Of a stretch of DNA of 64,000 bases, positions 8,361 through 17,600 are shown in pieces (within the stretch, counting starts at the first letter, position 1; the number at the start of each line of letters is the position of its first letter). The notes under the pieces are model-generated. The model worked only from the letters and a program-made list of their open reading frames with translations, had not been told where the DNA came from and ran no database searches. The translations under genes and the position numbers were made by a program. This DNA is from Scatomorpha stercorigallinarum (GTDB lineage Bacteria > Bacillota > Clostridia > Oscillospirales > Oscillospiraceae), in contig CALXGN010000005.1 in NCBI GenBank assembly GCA_944387865.1, forward strand, positions 1 through 64,000, given 5' to 3'.

Positions 8361-8436
8361 GGCACGCCGTGAGGGATTCGAACCCCCGGCCTTCTGGTCC
8401 GTAGCCAGACGCTCTATCCAGCTGAGCTAACGGCGC
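8360..8436 (-). tRNA. tRNA-Arg (anticodon ACG)
   Basis: The minus strand folds into a standard 77-nt tRNA. The acceptor 5' strand GCGCCGT starts at 8436 and pairs with ACGGCGT. The anticodon arm TCTGG/CCAGA encloses CTACGGA, giving anticodon ACG. The T-arm carries GGTTCGAATC, the discriminator is G, and CCA is encoded. ACG is normally edited to ICG to read CGU/C/A. Confidence 0.95.
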
Positions 8437-8464
8437 ACATTCTGCTCTTTCTGAGCGCCTTGAT

Positions 8465-8493
8465 ATAATAGCACAGCCGGAAGCGAATTGCAA
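8465..8493 (-). promoter_or_regulatory. tRNA-Arg promoter
   Basis: On the minus strand TTGCAA (8493-8488) and TATTAT (8470-8465) are separated by exactly 17 bp, with TG upstream of the -10. Transcription would start about 20 bp before the tRNA. Confidence 0.75.
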
Positions 8494-8528
8494 GGGCTTT
8501 TTTAGGTTTTTGACAAAAATATTCGCGC

Positions 8529-8699
8529 TTACCTCATCATGGCGTCCGAGATGTTGTCGGCCAGCTCGCCGGCGGCCTTCAGCGCCTTGCCGACGACGTT
8601 GGTGCCCTTCTTTTTCGGGGCCAGGGCCATGCCCACGGAGGCGCCGATGGCAAGGCCCATGCCCATGCCCTTGAAAAATGCGGTGTTCATGTTGTGCAT
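8529..8699 (-). CDS. small YtxH-like glycine-zipper protein
   Basis: 56-residue protein with a short N-terminus (MHNMNTAFFKG), one hydrophobic glycine-zipper segment (about residues 11-27, G-x-G-x-G spacing), then KKK and an amphipathic helix. This resembles YtxH-type small membrane-associated stress proteins, whose role is unclear. The frame continues upstream, but ATG 8699 has GGAGGG eight bases before it and is preferred. It stands alone between tRNA-Arg and ispE, on the same strand as both. Confidence 0.7.
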   Translation of the reverse strand: MHNMNTAFFKGMGMGLAIGASVGMALAPKKKGTNVVGKALKAAGELADNISDAMMR

Positions 8700-8761
8700 C
8701 GTTTTCCCTCCCAGATTTACTGCGCTGTTATTATGCGCCGGGAGGGGCAAAATATGCCGCG

Positions 8762-9646
8762 TCAGCCGCTGCCAAGGTTTTCATGGGCCGGCTCCGCGCG
8801 CGTGAGGAAAACGTCGCGGCAGAGCGGCTTTGCGCCGCAGGCGGCGCGTGCGGCGGCCTCTTCGCTGGCGAACAGGCCGAAAACGGCGCTGCCCGAGCCG
8901 CTCATGACGGCGCCCAGCGCGCCGTTGTCCAGCAGCGCGCCCTTGATCTCCGCCACGGCGCGCGCGCCGCGGCGCTCCAGCGCGTCTTCGAACACGTTGT
9001 ACATGCGCCGGGCCACGCCGCGCAGGTCGCCCGCCTCCAGCGCGGCGAGCAGCCCCGCCGTGTCCGGGCGGCAGGCCGAGGCGCGCGAGTCGATGCGCTC
9101 GAAGAGCTCCGGCGTGGAGCAGGTGAAGTGCGGCATACAGATGACCACGGCGCAGCCGGGCAGGGGGGAGAGGGCCTGCACTGCCTCCCCGCGGCCGGTC
9201 ACCAGGGCCGTGCCGCCCTCCACGCAGAAGGGCACGTCCGAGCCCACCTGTGCGGCGATGTCCCGCAGCTCCTGCGCGCCGAAGTTTGCGCCGGTCAGCC
9301 CATTCAGCGCGCGCAGTACGGCCGCGGCGTCCGCCGAGCCGCCGCCGAGCCCGGCGCAGACGGGGATGCGCTTTTCGATGCGGATATAGGCCCCCCGGTC
9401 GAGCCCGGCGGCGGCGAAGAAGGCGCGGGCGGCCTTGACGGCCTCGTTTTTTTCGCCGGAGGGGATGTATTTGCGGTTGGTCTCCGCCATGAAATAGCCG
9501 CTCTCGCGCAGCTCTACATAGACCTCGTCGCAGAGGCCGGAGCTCTGCATCACCATGCGCAGCTCGTGATAGCCGTCCGGCCGCTTGCCCAGCACGTCCA
9601 GCGAGAGGTTGAGCTTGGCGCGGGCCTGCACCGTGACGCCGCTCAT
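8762..9646 (-). CDS. ispE: 4-diphosphocytidyl-2-C-methyl-D-erythritol kinase
   Basis: Phosphorylates CDP-methylerythritol in the MEP pathway of isoprenoid synthesis. The 294-residue GHMP kinase begins with the family signature A-R-A-K-L-N-L-S-L-D-V-L-G (residues 8-20) and has the ATP-binding P-V-C-A-G-L-G-G-G-S-A-D-A-A loop near residue 95, plus G-S-G-S-A-V-F-G near 255. ATG 9646 overlaps the apgM stop by four bases (ATGA), so translation is probably coupled. The frame is open further upstream but that part only shadows apgM. Confidence 0.93.
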   Translation of the reverse strand: MSGVTVQARAKLNLSLDVLGKRPDGYHELRMVMQSSGLCDEVYVELRESGYFMAETNRKYIPSGEKNEAVKAARAFFAAAGLDRGAYIRIEKRIPVCAGLGGGSADAAAVLRALNGLTGANFGAQELRDIAAQVGSDVPFCVEGGTALVTGRGEAVQALSPLPGCAVVICMPHFTCSTPELFERIDSRASACRPDTAGLLAALEAGDLRGVARRMYNVFEDALERRGARAVAEIKGALLDNGALGAVMSGSGSAVFGLFASEEAAARAACGAKPLCRDVFLTRAEPAHENLGSG

Positions 9647-10878
9647 TGCTGGAAGAGGCGCGGCATCAGCTCCGTGCCGGAGCTGAGGAAGGGGCCCTTT
9701 TCGCCGTTGGCCTCGCTGTAGCCGAGGCCGGAGCCGGGCGTGAGCTCGCGGCTGTCGTAGATCATGTACGGCACGGGCGTGGCGCCGTGCGCGCCGTTGT
9801 GCATGAAGGTGCGGTGGTCGGAGAGGATGAGCAGGCGGAAGTCCTCCCCACGTGCCCTCAGCTCGGCGCAGAGCGGCTTCGCCACGCGCTCGGAGAGGCA
9901 CTCCACGCTGTATATCTTGTGCTCCAGGTCGTGGTTGTGCGTGGCTTCGTCCGGGCCCTCGAGGTGGATGGCGGCGAAATCGTGATCGCGCAGGCAGTCG
10001 AGCGCCGCGCGCGTCTTGGCCTCGTAGTCCGTGTCCCACTCGCCGGTGGCCGTGGGGACGCTGATGGGCTCCAGCCCCACCAGGCGGGCGATGCCGTGGC
10101 AGAGCGGCACGGCGGAGACGACGCCGCCGTCCGCGCCGAAGCGCGCCGGGAAGTTGGGCAGCTTGGCGCCCTTGCCCTCGGCCCAGAACCAGATGCCGTT
10201 GGCGGGCAGATGGCCCTCCGCGCGGCGCTTTTCGTTTATCGGGTGGTGCTCGAGCAGGCGGTTGGCCGTCTCCATCAGGTCCAGCAGCACGGCGGCGTTG
10301 GCGCAGCCGGCGGGGAGGATGGGGCCTATTTTTTCGTCCAGGTGGTCGTGCGGCGGGGCCAGGACGATGCCCGTGATGTCCGCGCCCTCCTGCACGGCCA
10401 GGTGGCGGAAGGAGGAGCCGGGGTGGACGGTGAGGCCCGCCGCGGCGGCACTGCGGGCGAACTCCGGCTGTGCGAAGAGCCAGGCGATGAGCGCGTCGCT
10501 CTCCTCGCCCTCGATGGAGCCGGCGCTGTGGGAGACCATGGTTTTCTCCTCAAAGGGCAGGTTTTCGTCCCCGCCGAGGGCGACCATGTTGCAGCGGTAG
10601 GCGGCGGAGCCGGCGGGCATGTCTATGCCGGAGGCGGCCAGCTCGAGCGGGGCGCGGCCGGAGAAGTATCTGGCCGGGTCGCAGCCGAAGATGGACATGA
10701 TGGCAGTGTCGCTCCCCGGGGGGAAGCCCTCCGGTATCGTCTGCACCAGGCCCAGCTCGCCGCGCTCGCTGAGCGAGTCGAAAAAGGGCTTTTCACAGGC
10801 CTCCAGCGGCGTGCGCCCGCCGAGGGCGGCGATGGGGTCGTCGGCCATGCCGTCGCCTATTATCAGTACATATTTCAT
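9643..10878 (-). CDS. apgM: cofactor-independent phosphoglycerate mutase, archaeal (ApgM) type
   Basis: Interconverts 3- and 2-phosphoglycerate in glycolysis without 2,3-bisphosphoglycerate. The 411-residue protein belongs to the shorter, archaeal-type branch of the alkaline-phosphatase superfamily. It has the N-terminal metal site IGDGMAD, the PGSDTAIMS nucleophile region near residue 53-61, and late metal motifs HLEGPDEATHNHD and LSDH. GGAGGA lies eight bases before ATG. It is first in a two-gene operon with ispE; coupling a glycolytic enzyme to isoprenoid synthesis is odd but need not be functional. Confidence 0.9.
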   Translation of the reverse strand: MKYVLIIGDGMADDPIAALGGRTPLEACEKPFFDSLSERGELGLVQTIPEGFPPGSDTAIMSIFGCDPARYFSGRAPLELAASGIDMPAGSAAYRCNMVALGGDENLPFEEKTMVSHSAGSIEGEESDALIAWLFAQPEFARSAAAAGLTVHPGSSFRHLAVQEGADITGIVLAPPHDHLDEKIGPILPAGCANAAVLLDLMETANRLLEHHPINEKRRAEGHLPANGIWFWAEGKGAKLPNFPARFGADGGVVSAVPLCHGIARLVGLEPISVPTATGEWDTDYEAKTRAALDCLRDHDFAAIHLEGPDEATHNHDLEHKIYSVECLSERVAKPLCAELRARGEDFRLLILSDHRTFMHNGAHGATPVPYMIYDSRELTPGSGLGYSEANGEKGPFLSSGTELMPRLFQQ

Positions 10879-10905
10879 GGCAGTTCCTCCGTGGCTTTTT
10901 TGATA

Positions 10906-10934
10906 AGTATAGCGCAGGCGGGCGGAAGTGAAAA
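10906..10934 (-). promoter_or_regulatory. apgM-ispE promoter
   Basis: On the minus strand TTTTCA (10934-10929), 17 bp, TATACT (10911-10906), about 28 bp before the apgM start. Confidence 0.55.
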
Positions 10935-11036
10935 GTCCTTTTCAGTTTTTTCTTGAGAAAGCACGAAAATTTACCGAAAAAACTGATAAAGAATTAACAA
11001 AATACGCTATTGGGTCTTTTCTTTTTCGCGGAGATG

Positions 11037-11045
11037 TGCTATCCT
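11037..11045 (+). promoter_or_regulatory. possible extended -10 promoter of V-ATPase operon
   Basis: TGC directly before TATCCT forms an extended -10, with a poor -35 (TTTTCT at 11017-11022). The AT-rich 10935-11036 stretch upstream has no gene and could hold another promoter or regulatory sites. Confidence 0.4.
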
Positions 11046-11076
11046 TATCAAAAGCTATCGGAGGGAGGTTTTTGTA

Positions 11077-11448
11077 TTGAGCTCCACGAAGCAGATAGAT
11101 GGCGCCGCGGCACGTGGCCCCGAGGGGGATGCGCATGTGCTTGCGGCGCTGCTTGGCGCTGAGCGGGAAGCGCAGCGCCTGGAGTGCGAGGCCCGCGGGC
11201 TGAAAGACTGCCTGGCCGCGCGCATCGAGGAAGGCCGGACGAAGCTCCGCGCGGAGCTGGACGCGGGGGTCCGCAGCGCGGCGGAAGCCGCCCGGGCGCG
11301 CGAGCACAGCCGCGCGGATGCGGAGATCGTGCGCATAAACGAAGAGAAGGACGAAAAGCTGAAGGTGCTGCGCGCGCGTTTCCAGGCTGCGCGCGAGGGC
11401 TATGTCGAGCGCGTCTTTGCCATCGTGACGGGGCAGACGGATGAATAA
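11077..11448 (+). CDS. V-type ATPase stalk subunit (G/H-like)
   Basis: 123-residue, almost entirely charged alpha-helical/coiled-coil protein (about residues 20-110 rich in A, E, R, K). It is the expected shape and position for the peripheral-stalk G/H subunit at the start of V/A-type ATPase operons. The start is TTG with a very strong GGAGGGAGG eight bases upstream. Its end overlaps the next gene by eight bases. Sequence alone is low complexity, so the assignment relies on context. Confidence 0.75.
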   Translation: MSSTKQIDGAAARGPEGDAHVLAALLGAEREAQRLECEARGLKDCLAARIEEGRTKLRAELDAGVRSAAEAARAREHSRADAEIVRINEEKDEKLKVLRARFQAAREGYVERVFAIVTGQTDE

Positions 11449-12475
11449 CGTCAACCGCCGGGCCCTGGATATCACCCTCGCCGTGGAGGCCCGGGCCAAG
11501 TACGCCGCGATGCTCTCGGCGGAGGACCGCCGGCGCATCTGCGCGCTCAGCTCGCAGGACGAGCTGGTGGCCCTGCTGGCGCGGTCGGACGGCTGGCGGC
11601 AGGCCGTGAAGGCCCTGCCGGCCGTGGGCACGACGGAGGAGCAGTTCTCCGCCGCGCTCGACCAGGAGCTGCTCGCGGACTTCGAGCGGCTCTACCGCAC
11701 GGCGTCGGACACGTCGAAGGACTTCCTGCGCTTCATCACCCTTGAGCGGGAGCTGAAGGCCATCAAGGCCGCGCTGCGGCGGCTGGCGGCCGGCGGCGCG
11801 CCCGCCGCGCCGGAGAGCGCGCTGAACGCCCCGGCCGGGACGCATGACCAGGAGCTGAACCGCCTGAGGGACGCGCGCAGCTTCCCGGAACTCGTCTCGC
11901 TCTGCCAGAAGAGCATCTACGGCCCCGCCCTGCGCTCCATGCAGCTGGACAAAAAGACGGGCCTGCCCGTCTATGCCGAGGCCGTGCTCTCGCTGGAGGC
12001 CCAGTTCAACCGCGCGCTGGCCAATTACCTGCGCCGGGAATACAAAGGCCCCGGGAAAAACACGCTTATCGAGGCCGTCAGTTTCCGGGCGGACATGGTG
12101 AACGTCACCTATCTGCTGCGCCTGCGGCGCTTCAACACGCCGCCGGAGCGGGCCGCGGAGCTGCTGCTGCCGCTGGGCAGCGTGGGGGCGGACACGGCGA
12201 AGAAAGTGATGGCCGCGGAGAGCGACGAGGCCGCCATGGAGGTGCTGCGCGCTTCGCGCGTGGGCCGCTGGCTGGCGGGCCTGGGCGACACGCCGCCGGA
12301 GCGCGTGGCCGAAGCGGCGGAGGAGGCCTATTACCGCCGCGTGATACACGGCGCGCCCACGCTGCGCACCGTATATGCGTTTTTGACGCTGAAGGAAAAC
12401 GAGGCCGCCATGCTCAAGCGCGCGTTCGTCGCGCTGGGCTATGGGCTGAGCCCGGAAAAATACATTTTACAGTGA
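11441..12475 (+). CDS. ntpC: V-type ATPase subunit C
   Basis: 344-residue helical protein of the V-type AC39/subunit C family that links the central rotor shaft (subunits D and F) to the membrane K ring. The three-fold repeated helical pattern, with R-x-x-x-D-M-x-N near residue 215 (FRADMVNVTYLLRLR), is typical. It overlaps the stalk gene by eight bases and precedes ntpI, as expected for the operon. Confidence 0.85.
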   Translation: MNNVNRRALDITLAVEARAKYAAMLSAEDRRRICALSSQDELVALLARSDGWRQAVKALPAVGTTEEQFSAALDQELLADFERLYRTASDTSKDFLRFITLERELKAIKAALRRLAAGGAPAAPESALNAPAGTHDQELNRLRDARSFPELVSLCQKSIYGPALRSMQLDKKTGLPVYAEAVLSLEAQFNRALANYLRREYKGPGKNTLIEAVSFRADMVNVTYLLRLRRFNTPPERAAELLLPLGSVGADTAKKVMAAESDEAAMEVLRASRVGRWLAGLGDTPPERVAEAAEEAYYRRVIHGAPTLRTVYAFLTLKENEAAMLKRAFVALGYGLSPEKYILQ

Positions 12476-12487
12476 GGAGGTCGGGAT

Positions 12488-14413
12488 TTGGCTACGGACA
12501 GGCTGTTGAGGGCCACGGTAACGGGCCCGCTGAATGAGCTGGATGCCGCTATCTGTAACCTTGTGCTCGACAGGCAGTTCCACCCGCTTCAGGCGTCGCG
12601 CTTCTTCCGGGGACGCACGAAGTCGCCGGACACGTCGGACGACGGCCGCCTGGCGCTGGACTCCGCCGTCGCCCTGATGTCGAAACTGGGGGTGGAGCCC
12701 GCCTTTGCCGAGTTCAGGGACAGGGGCTACACGCCGGAGGACTGCGCCGGCTATGTCTCGCGCGTCTCCGCCGAGGCGGCGCGCGTGCTCGCGCAGAAGA
12801 ACGCCAAGCTGAGCCTGGCGGCGGACGACGAGGCGCTGTGCGCGGCGCTGAAGCCCTATGAACAGCTGCCGGTGGACATCGGCGAGCTGCTGGGCGCCAC
12901 GCACATGACGGTGTCCTTCGGCTCCGCGCCGGAGGAGGACTGGCCGGACCTGGCCGCGGAGGCCGAGCGCGAGGACTTCATCTACCTCTTCCGCATGGGC
13001 GCGGAAGATGGCAAGGTGCGCTGCGTCTATGTTACGCTGCCGGACGACGAGCTGCGCGCGGCGGAGCTGATGCGCGAGTACGGCTTCGAGAGCGAGGAGC
13101 CGCCCAAGGGCGCGGGGCTCACGGGCGTGCCCGCCCAGCGCATAGCGGAGCTGACGAAGGACGCGCAGGCGGCGCGCGAGGAGGCGCAGAAGCTCTCTTC
13201 CGCCACGGACGGGCTGCGCGAGCGCGAAAGGGAGGAGCTGCTGCGGCGCTACAGCTTCCTCAAATATCACAGCGAGATGTGCGCCCTGCGCTCCTACGCC
13301 AGCACGGACGGGCGCAAGTTCTGCCTCATGGGCTGGGTGCCGGAGGACGACGGCGAGGGCTTTGCCGCCGCCGCCAAAGCGCTCGGCTGCACCTGCGACT
13401 ATGAGGAGCCCGGCAGGCACGACGCGATGGACGCGCCGGTGAAGCTCTCGACCGGCTTCTTCTCCCGCATCTTCCTGCCCTTCGTGGAGATGTACGGCTA
13501 CCCCGCCTACGGCGAGCCCAACCCCAGCATCTTCATGCTCATCACCTACTGCCTGCTCTTCGGCGTCATGTTCGGCGACGTGGGCCAGGGCGCGGTGCTG
13601 ATACTGGTGGGCCTCTACATGTTCAAAAAGCGCGGCATGTGGCTGGGCCGCATACTGGCGGCCGTGGGCTGCAGCGCGGTGCTGTTCGGCTTCGTATACG
13701 GCAGCGTGTTCGGCAACGAGCACATCCTGCCCGGCTTCAAGGTGCTGGAGGACAGCAACTCGATGACGATACTGCTCATCGCCGTGGGCGCCGGCTGCGT
13801 GCTGATACTCATCAGCGGCATCTTCAACATCATCACCGGCTTCCGCCAGCGCAATTACCAGAAGGCGCTCTTTTCCGCCAACGGCGTCGCCGGCGTGCTC
13901 TTCTTCATCTCCATGGCGGGGGGCGCGGTGTGCACCCTGGCGCTGGACATCCCCCTGCTGACGAGCGGCGCCTACTGGATCTACCTCGGCGTGCTGCTGC
14001 TGAGCATCTGGTTCGGCGAGCCGCTGGGCGGCCTGCTCGCCGGGCACAAGATGCACCAGGGCATCGGCATGATGATCGGCATGGGCTTCTTCGACCTCTT
14101 CGAGGCCGTGCTCTCCTGGCTCTCCAACTGCCTGAGCTTCCTGCGCGCGGGCGCCTACGCCATCATCCACGCCATCATGATGCTCGTCGTCTACACCCTC
14201 ACGGGCGCGGATTCGGGCAGCCTCTCCGTCGGCGGCGTCATCGGCCTCATAGCCGGCAACGCCTTCGTCATGGTGCTGGAGACCGCGCTGGTCTGCATCC
14301 AGGTGCTGAGGCTGGAATACTACGAGCTCTTCGGCCGCTTCTACACCGGCAGCGGCACGCCCTTCAAGCCGGTGACGATCGATTACACCAACACCGCCTC
14401 CCGCGCGGCATAA
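12488..14413 (+). CDS. ntpI: V-type ATPase subunit I (a)
   Basis: Membrane stator subunit that provides the ion half-channels next to the K ring. The 641-residue protein has a soluble N-terminal half with coiled coil (about 215-250, R/E-rich) and about seven membrane segments in the C-terminal half (from about residue 345). The start is TTG, with GAGGAGG six bases upstream. The C-terminal S-F-L-R-A-G-A-Y-A region (near 550) carries the conserved arginine facing the rotor glutamate. Confidence 0.92.
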   Translation: MATDRLLRATVTGPLNELDAAICNLVLDRQFHPLQASRFFRGRTKSPDTSDDGRLALDSAVALMSKLGVEPAFAEFRDRGYTPEDCAGYVSRVSAEAARVLAQKNAKLSLAADDEALCAALKPYEQLPVDIGELLGATHMTVSFGSAPEEDWPDLAAEAEREDFIYLFRMGAEDGKVRCVYVTLPDDELRAAELMREYGFESEEPPKGAGLTGVPAQRIAELTKDAQAAREEAQKLSSATDGLREREREELLRRYSFLKYHSEMCALRSYASTDGRKFCLMGWVPEDDGEGFAAAAKALGCTCDYEEPGRHDAMDAPVKLSTGFFSRIFLPFVEMYGYPAYGEPNPSIFMLITYCLLFGVMFGDVGQGAVLILVGLYMFKKRGMWLGRILAAVGCSAVLFGFVYGSVFGNEHILPGFKVLEDSNSMTILLIAVGAGCVLILISGIFNIITGFRQRNYQKALFSANGVAGVLFFISMAGGAVCTLALDIPLLTSGAYWIYLGVLLLSIWFGEPLGGLLAGHKMHQGIGMMIGMGFFDLFEAVLSWLSNCLSFLRAGAYAIIHAIMMLVVYTLTGADSGSLSVGGVIGLIAGNAFVMVLETALVCIQVLRLEYYELFGRFYTGSGTPFKPVTIDYTNTASRAA

Positions 14414-14455
14414 GCGCGGGCACAAAAAGCTTATTGATTCGGAGGTAAAAAAGCC

Positions 14456-14905
14456 ATGCTCAAGCTCATCTATCCCCTGCTCGCGGTCCTCGTGCTCATC
14501 GTCCTTCCGCTCATCGCCATCTATAAGCGCGCCAAGCACGGCAAGAGCGTGAAAAAGCCGCTCTACGCCAACCTGGCCGGCTTCTTCACCATGTTCGCCG
14601 TCTGCGGCGTCGTGTTCCTCGCCCAGGGCGTGGCCGCGGCGGACGCCGCTGCCGACGCCGCCGCCACTGCCGCTGCCGCCACCGGCACCGACTGGACCAT
14701 GGCCATCGGCTATCTGGCCGCCGCCCTGGCCGTCGGCATCTCCGGCGTGGGCTCCGCCATCGCCGTTTCCAGCACCGCCAGCGCCGCCATCGGCGCCATG
14801 GTGGAGAACGAGGGCACCTTCGGCAAGAGCCTGGTGTTCGTCGGCCTGGCCGAGGGCATCGCCATCTACGGCCTGCTCATCGCCATCGTCATCGTGCTGC
14901 TCTGA
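14456..14905 (+). CDS. ntpK: V-type ATPase subunit K (c ring proteolipid)
   Basis: Rotor-ring proteolipid. The 149-residue protein has an N-terminal membrane segment (about 3-23), a second hydrophobic segment near 40-60, an Ala-rich stretch (59-76), then the c-subunit hairpin (about 80-112 and 122-149). The ion-carrying carboxylate is E133 in GLAEGIAIYG. The first hairpin helix (AVGISGVGSAIAVSS) lacks the glutamine seen in many sodium-binding rings, so the coupling ion cannot be stated; H+ is as likely as Na+. GGAGG lies ten bases before ATG. Confidence 0.92.
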   Translation: MLKLIYPLLAVLVLIVLPLIAIYKRAKHGKSVKKPLYANLAGFFTMFAVCGVVFLAQGVAAADAAADAAATAAAATGTDWTMAIGYLAAALAVGISGVGSAIAVSSTASAAIGAMVENEGTFGKSLVFVGLAEGIAIYGLLIAIVIVLL

Positions 14906-15213
14906 TGCGCTGGTACTGCATATCCAACGACGCGGACGTGCTCACGGGCATGCGTCTCGCCGGCATCGACGGCGTGATGGCCCACACGGCCGCGGAGGTG
15001 GACGCCGCCGTCACCCGCGCCGTCCAGGACGAGGGCATCGCCGTCCTCATCGTCACGGAGGGCTGCTATAAGCTCTGCCGCGAGCGGCTGGACGCGATAA
15101 AGCTCTCGGCCGGGCGGCCGCTGGTGAACATGGTGGCGGACAGCCGCGGGGCCGGCAGGATATCCGGCTCCATCACGCGGCTGATACGCGAGGCCATCGG
15201 CATCAGGCTCTGA
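14905..15213 (+). CDS. ntpF: V-type ATPase subunit F
   Basis: 102-residue Rossmann-like subunit F of the central stalk, which with subunit D transmits rotation. Family features are the start with a short strand then DADVLTGMRLAGI, the central IAVLIVTE strand (about 46-53), and a basic C-terminal helix. ATG shares one base with the ntpK stop, so the genes are translationally coupled. Confidence 0.9.
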   Translation: MRWYCISNDADVLTGMRLAGIDGVMAHTAAEVDAAVTRAVQDEGIAVLIVTEGCYKLCRERLDAIKLSAGRPLVNMVADSRGAGRISGSITRLIREAIGIRL

Positions 15214-15223
15214 GGAGGACGAC

Positions 15224-15823
15224 ATGGAAAAAGACAACAAGCTTGCCGCCTTCATGGCGGCCATGGTCTCCGCCGCGGAGACGGAAGCGGCCGAGGTGCG
15301 CTCCGACGCCGCCGAGGAAGAGGCCGCCGCGCTGGAGGAGTGCCGCGCCGGCATGGAGCGCGACCGCGAGCGGCGCATCGCCGCCGCCGAGGCCGACGCC
15401 CGCTCGCAGGAGGACAAGCGCGTGACCGCCGCGGCCTTCGCCGCGAAGCGCGAGCTGCTCCGCTTCCGCGAGGACTGCGCCGACGAGGTGTTCGCCGCCG
15501 TGCGCGAGCGCATCCGGCAGGCTGCCGCCGGAGAGGGCTACGGCGCCATGCTGCGCGCGCTGCTGGAAAAGGCGCTCGCCGCCCTGCCGGGCGCAGAGAG
15601 CGTGACCGTGTACCTGCGCGCGGAGGACATGGGCCAGGCCGGGGGGCTGAAAGCGGCCTTCCCCGGCGTGGAGCTGGACTTCGCGGAGGGCGAACAGGCC
15701 CTGGGCGGCCTCATCGCCGAGTGCCCGCAGCTCTCCCGCCGTGCGGACCTCACCTTCGACTCCGCCCTCGAAGACCTTGAGGGCCGGTTCGCCGAGACGA
15801 CCGGCTTCAGCATGGAGATGTGA
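15224..15823 (+). CDS. ntpE: V-type ATPase subunit E
   Basis: 199-residue peripheral stalk subunit. The N-terminal half (about 1-110) is a long charged helix rich in A, E and R; the C-terminal half forms the small alpha/beta head that binds A/B, with ALGGLI near residue 163 as expected in the family. GAGGA lies five bases upstream of ATG. It lies between F and A, the usual E-A-B order. Confidence 0.85.
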   Translation: MEKDNKLAAFMAAMVSAAETEAAEVRSDAAEEEAAALEECRAGMERDRERRIAAAEADARSQEDKRVTAAAFAAKRELLRFREDCADEVFAAVRERIRQAAAGEGYGAMLRALLEKALAALPGAESVTVYLRAEDMGQAGGLKAAFPGVELDFAEGEQALGGLIAECPQLSRRADLTFDSALEDLEGRFAETTGFSMEM

Positions 15824-15824
15824 A

Positions 15825-17588
15825 ATGGAAAAGCCCCACTACTACATTTATGGTATAAACGGCCCCGTCATCCGCGTCCGCGGCGGGCGGGAGCTGCCGC
15901 GCATGAGCCTCGTCTATGTCGGCAAACAGCGCCTCTTCGGCGAGGTGGTGTCCGCCTCCGGCGAGGAGAGCGTGGTGCAGATATACGAGGACTCCACCGG
16001 CCTCACCGCCGGGGAGGAGGTCGTGCCCACCTATAAGCCCATGAGCATCCAGCTGGGGCCGGGGCTGATTGGCGGCATCATGGACGGCATCGGCCGCCCG
16101 CTGAGCCGCATCGAGGCCATGGCCGGGCCTTTCATCGCCCGCGGCATGAACCTCGACAGCCTGGACGCCGAGAAGAAATGGGAGGTGACGCTGCGCGTGA
16201 AGGAGGGCGACGCCCTCGCCCCCGGGCAGGTCTTTGCCACCTGCCAGGAGAGCGGCATGATCGAGCACCGCTCGATGGTGCCTGCCGGCGTCCGCGGCCG
16301 CGCGGTGGACGTGAAGGCCGACGGGCAGTACACCGTCACCGAGCCCATCGCCTATGTGGAGGACGAGCGCGGGCGGAAAACGCCCCTCACGCTCAGCCAG
16401 CGCTGGCCGGTGCGCACGCCGCGGCCCTTCGCTGCGCGCCGCAGCATCGACCGCCCGCTGGTGACGGGCCAGCGCGTCATCGACACGCTCTTCCCCGTGG
16501 GCAAGGGCGGCTGCGCCGCCATCCCCGGGCCCTTCGGCGCGGGCAAGACCGTCGTCCAGCACCAGCTCGCCAAGTGGTCGGACGCCGACATCATCGTCTA
16601 CCTCGGCTGCGGCGAGCGCGGCAACGAGATGACCCAGGTGCTCGACGAGTTCCGCGAGCTGCGCGACCCGCGCTCCGGCCGGCCGCTGATGGAGCGCACC
16701 ATCCTCGTCGCCAACACCTCCAACATGCCCGTGGCCGCCCGCGAGGCGTCCATCTACACGGGCATGACCATCGCCGAATACTACCGCGACATGGGCTACC
16801 ACGTGGCGCTGATGGCCGACTCCACCTCCCGCTGGGCGGAGGCCCTGCGCGAGATCTCCGGCCGCCTGGAGGAGATGCCGGCGGAGGAGAGCTTCCCCGC
16901 CTATCTGCCCAGCCGCCTGGCGGGGTTTTATGAGCGTGCCGGGTTTGTGGACACCCTCGGCGGGGAGGAGGGCTCCGTCACCGTCATTGGCGCCGTGTCG
17001 CCGCAGGGCGGCGACTTCTCCGAGCCTGTTACGCAGAACACCCAGCGCTTCGTGCGCTGCTTCTGGGCGCTCGACCGCTCGCTGGCCTACGCCCGCCACT
17101 TCCCCAGCATCAACTGGACGGGCAGCTACAGCGAATACCTCACCGACCTGATGCCCTGGTACGCTAAAAACTTCGGCGAGGACTTCGAGGAGATGCGCGG
17201 CCGCATCATGGCGCTGCTGAACGAGGAGTCCGAGCTGCAGGAGATCGTCAAGCTCATCGGCGCGGACATCCTGCCGGACGACCAGAAGCTCGTCATCGAG
17301 ACGGCGAAGGTCATCCGCGAGGGCTTTTTGCAGCAGAACGCCTTCCATGAAAACGACACATACATGCTCCCCGCCGGCCAGATGGCCATGCTGAGGATCA
17401 TACTGCACCTCTACGACGCCGCCCGCGGCCTGGTGGCCGCCAACATCCCGCTGCGGATGCTGACGGAGACGGGCATCTTCGCCGAGCTCGAACGCATGAA
17501 GTTCGGCCTCGGCGGCGGGACCGACCCGCAGGTGTACATCGACAAAGTGGACGCCGCCGTGGCGCACGTCCGCAAGCTGAACTCATAA
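15825..17588 (+). CDS. ntpA: V-type ATPase catalytic subunit A
   Basis: Catalytic ATP-hydrolysing/synthesising subunit, 587 residues. Walker A GPFGAGKT is at 235-242 and Walker B-like VALMADSTSRWAEALRE lies near 325. The extra non-homologous region (about 115-190) that distinguishes V-type A from F-type beta is present. The frame is open upstream, but ATG 15825 comes one base after the ntpE stop and gives the standard N-terminus (YYIYGINGPVI). GGAGATG precedes. Confidence 0.96.
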   Translation: MEKPHYYIYGINGPVIRVRGGRELPRMSLVYVGKQRLFGEVVSASGEESVVQIYEDSTGLTAGEEVVPTYKPMSIQLGPGLIGGIMDGIGRPLSRIEAMAGPFIARGMNLDSLDAEKKWEVTLRVKEGDALAPGQVFATCQESGMIEHRSMVPAGVRGRAVDVKADGQYTVTEPIAYVEDERGRKTPLTLSQRWPVRTPRPFAARRSIDRPLVTGQRVIDTLFPVGKGGCAAIPGPFGAGKTVVQHQLAKWSDADIIVYLGCGERGNEMTQVLDEFRELRDPRSGRPLMERTILVANTSNMPVAAREASIYTGMTIAEYYRDMGYHVALMADSTSRWAEALREISGRLEEMPAEESFPAYLPSRLAGFYERAGFVDTLGGEEGSVTVIGAVSPQGGDFSEPVTQNTQRFVRCFWALDRSLAYARHFPSINWTGSYSEYLTDLMPWYAKNFGEDFEEMRGRIMALLNEESELQEIVKLIGADILPDDQKLVIETAKVIREGFLQQNAFHENDTYMLPAGQMAMLRIILHLYDAARGLVAANIPLRMLTETGIFAELERMKFGLGGGTDPQVYIDKVDAAVAHVRKLNS

Positions 17589-17600
17589 GGGGGCGGCGCA

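Noticed and set aside
12467..14539. Long minus-strand frame opposite ntpI (690 codons)
   Set aside because: His/Glu/Ala/Val-rich shadow of a recognisable membrane subunit on the plus strand.
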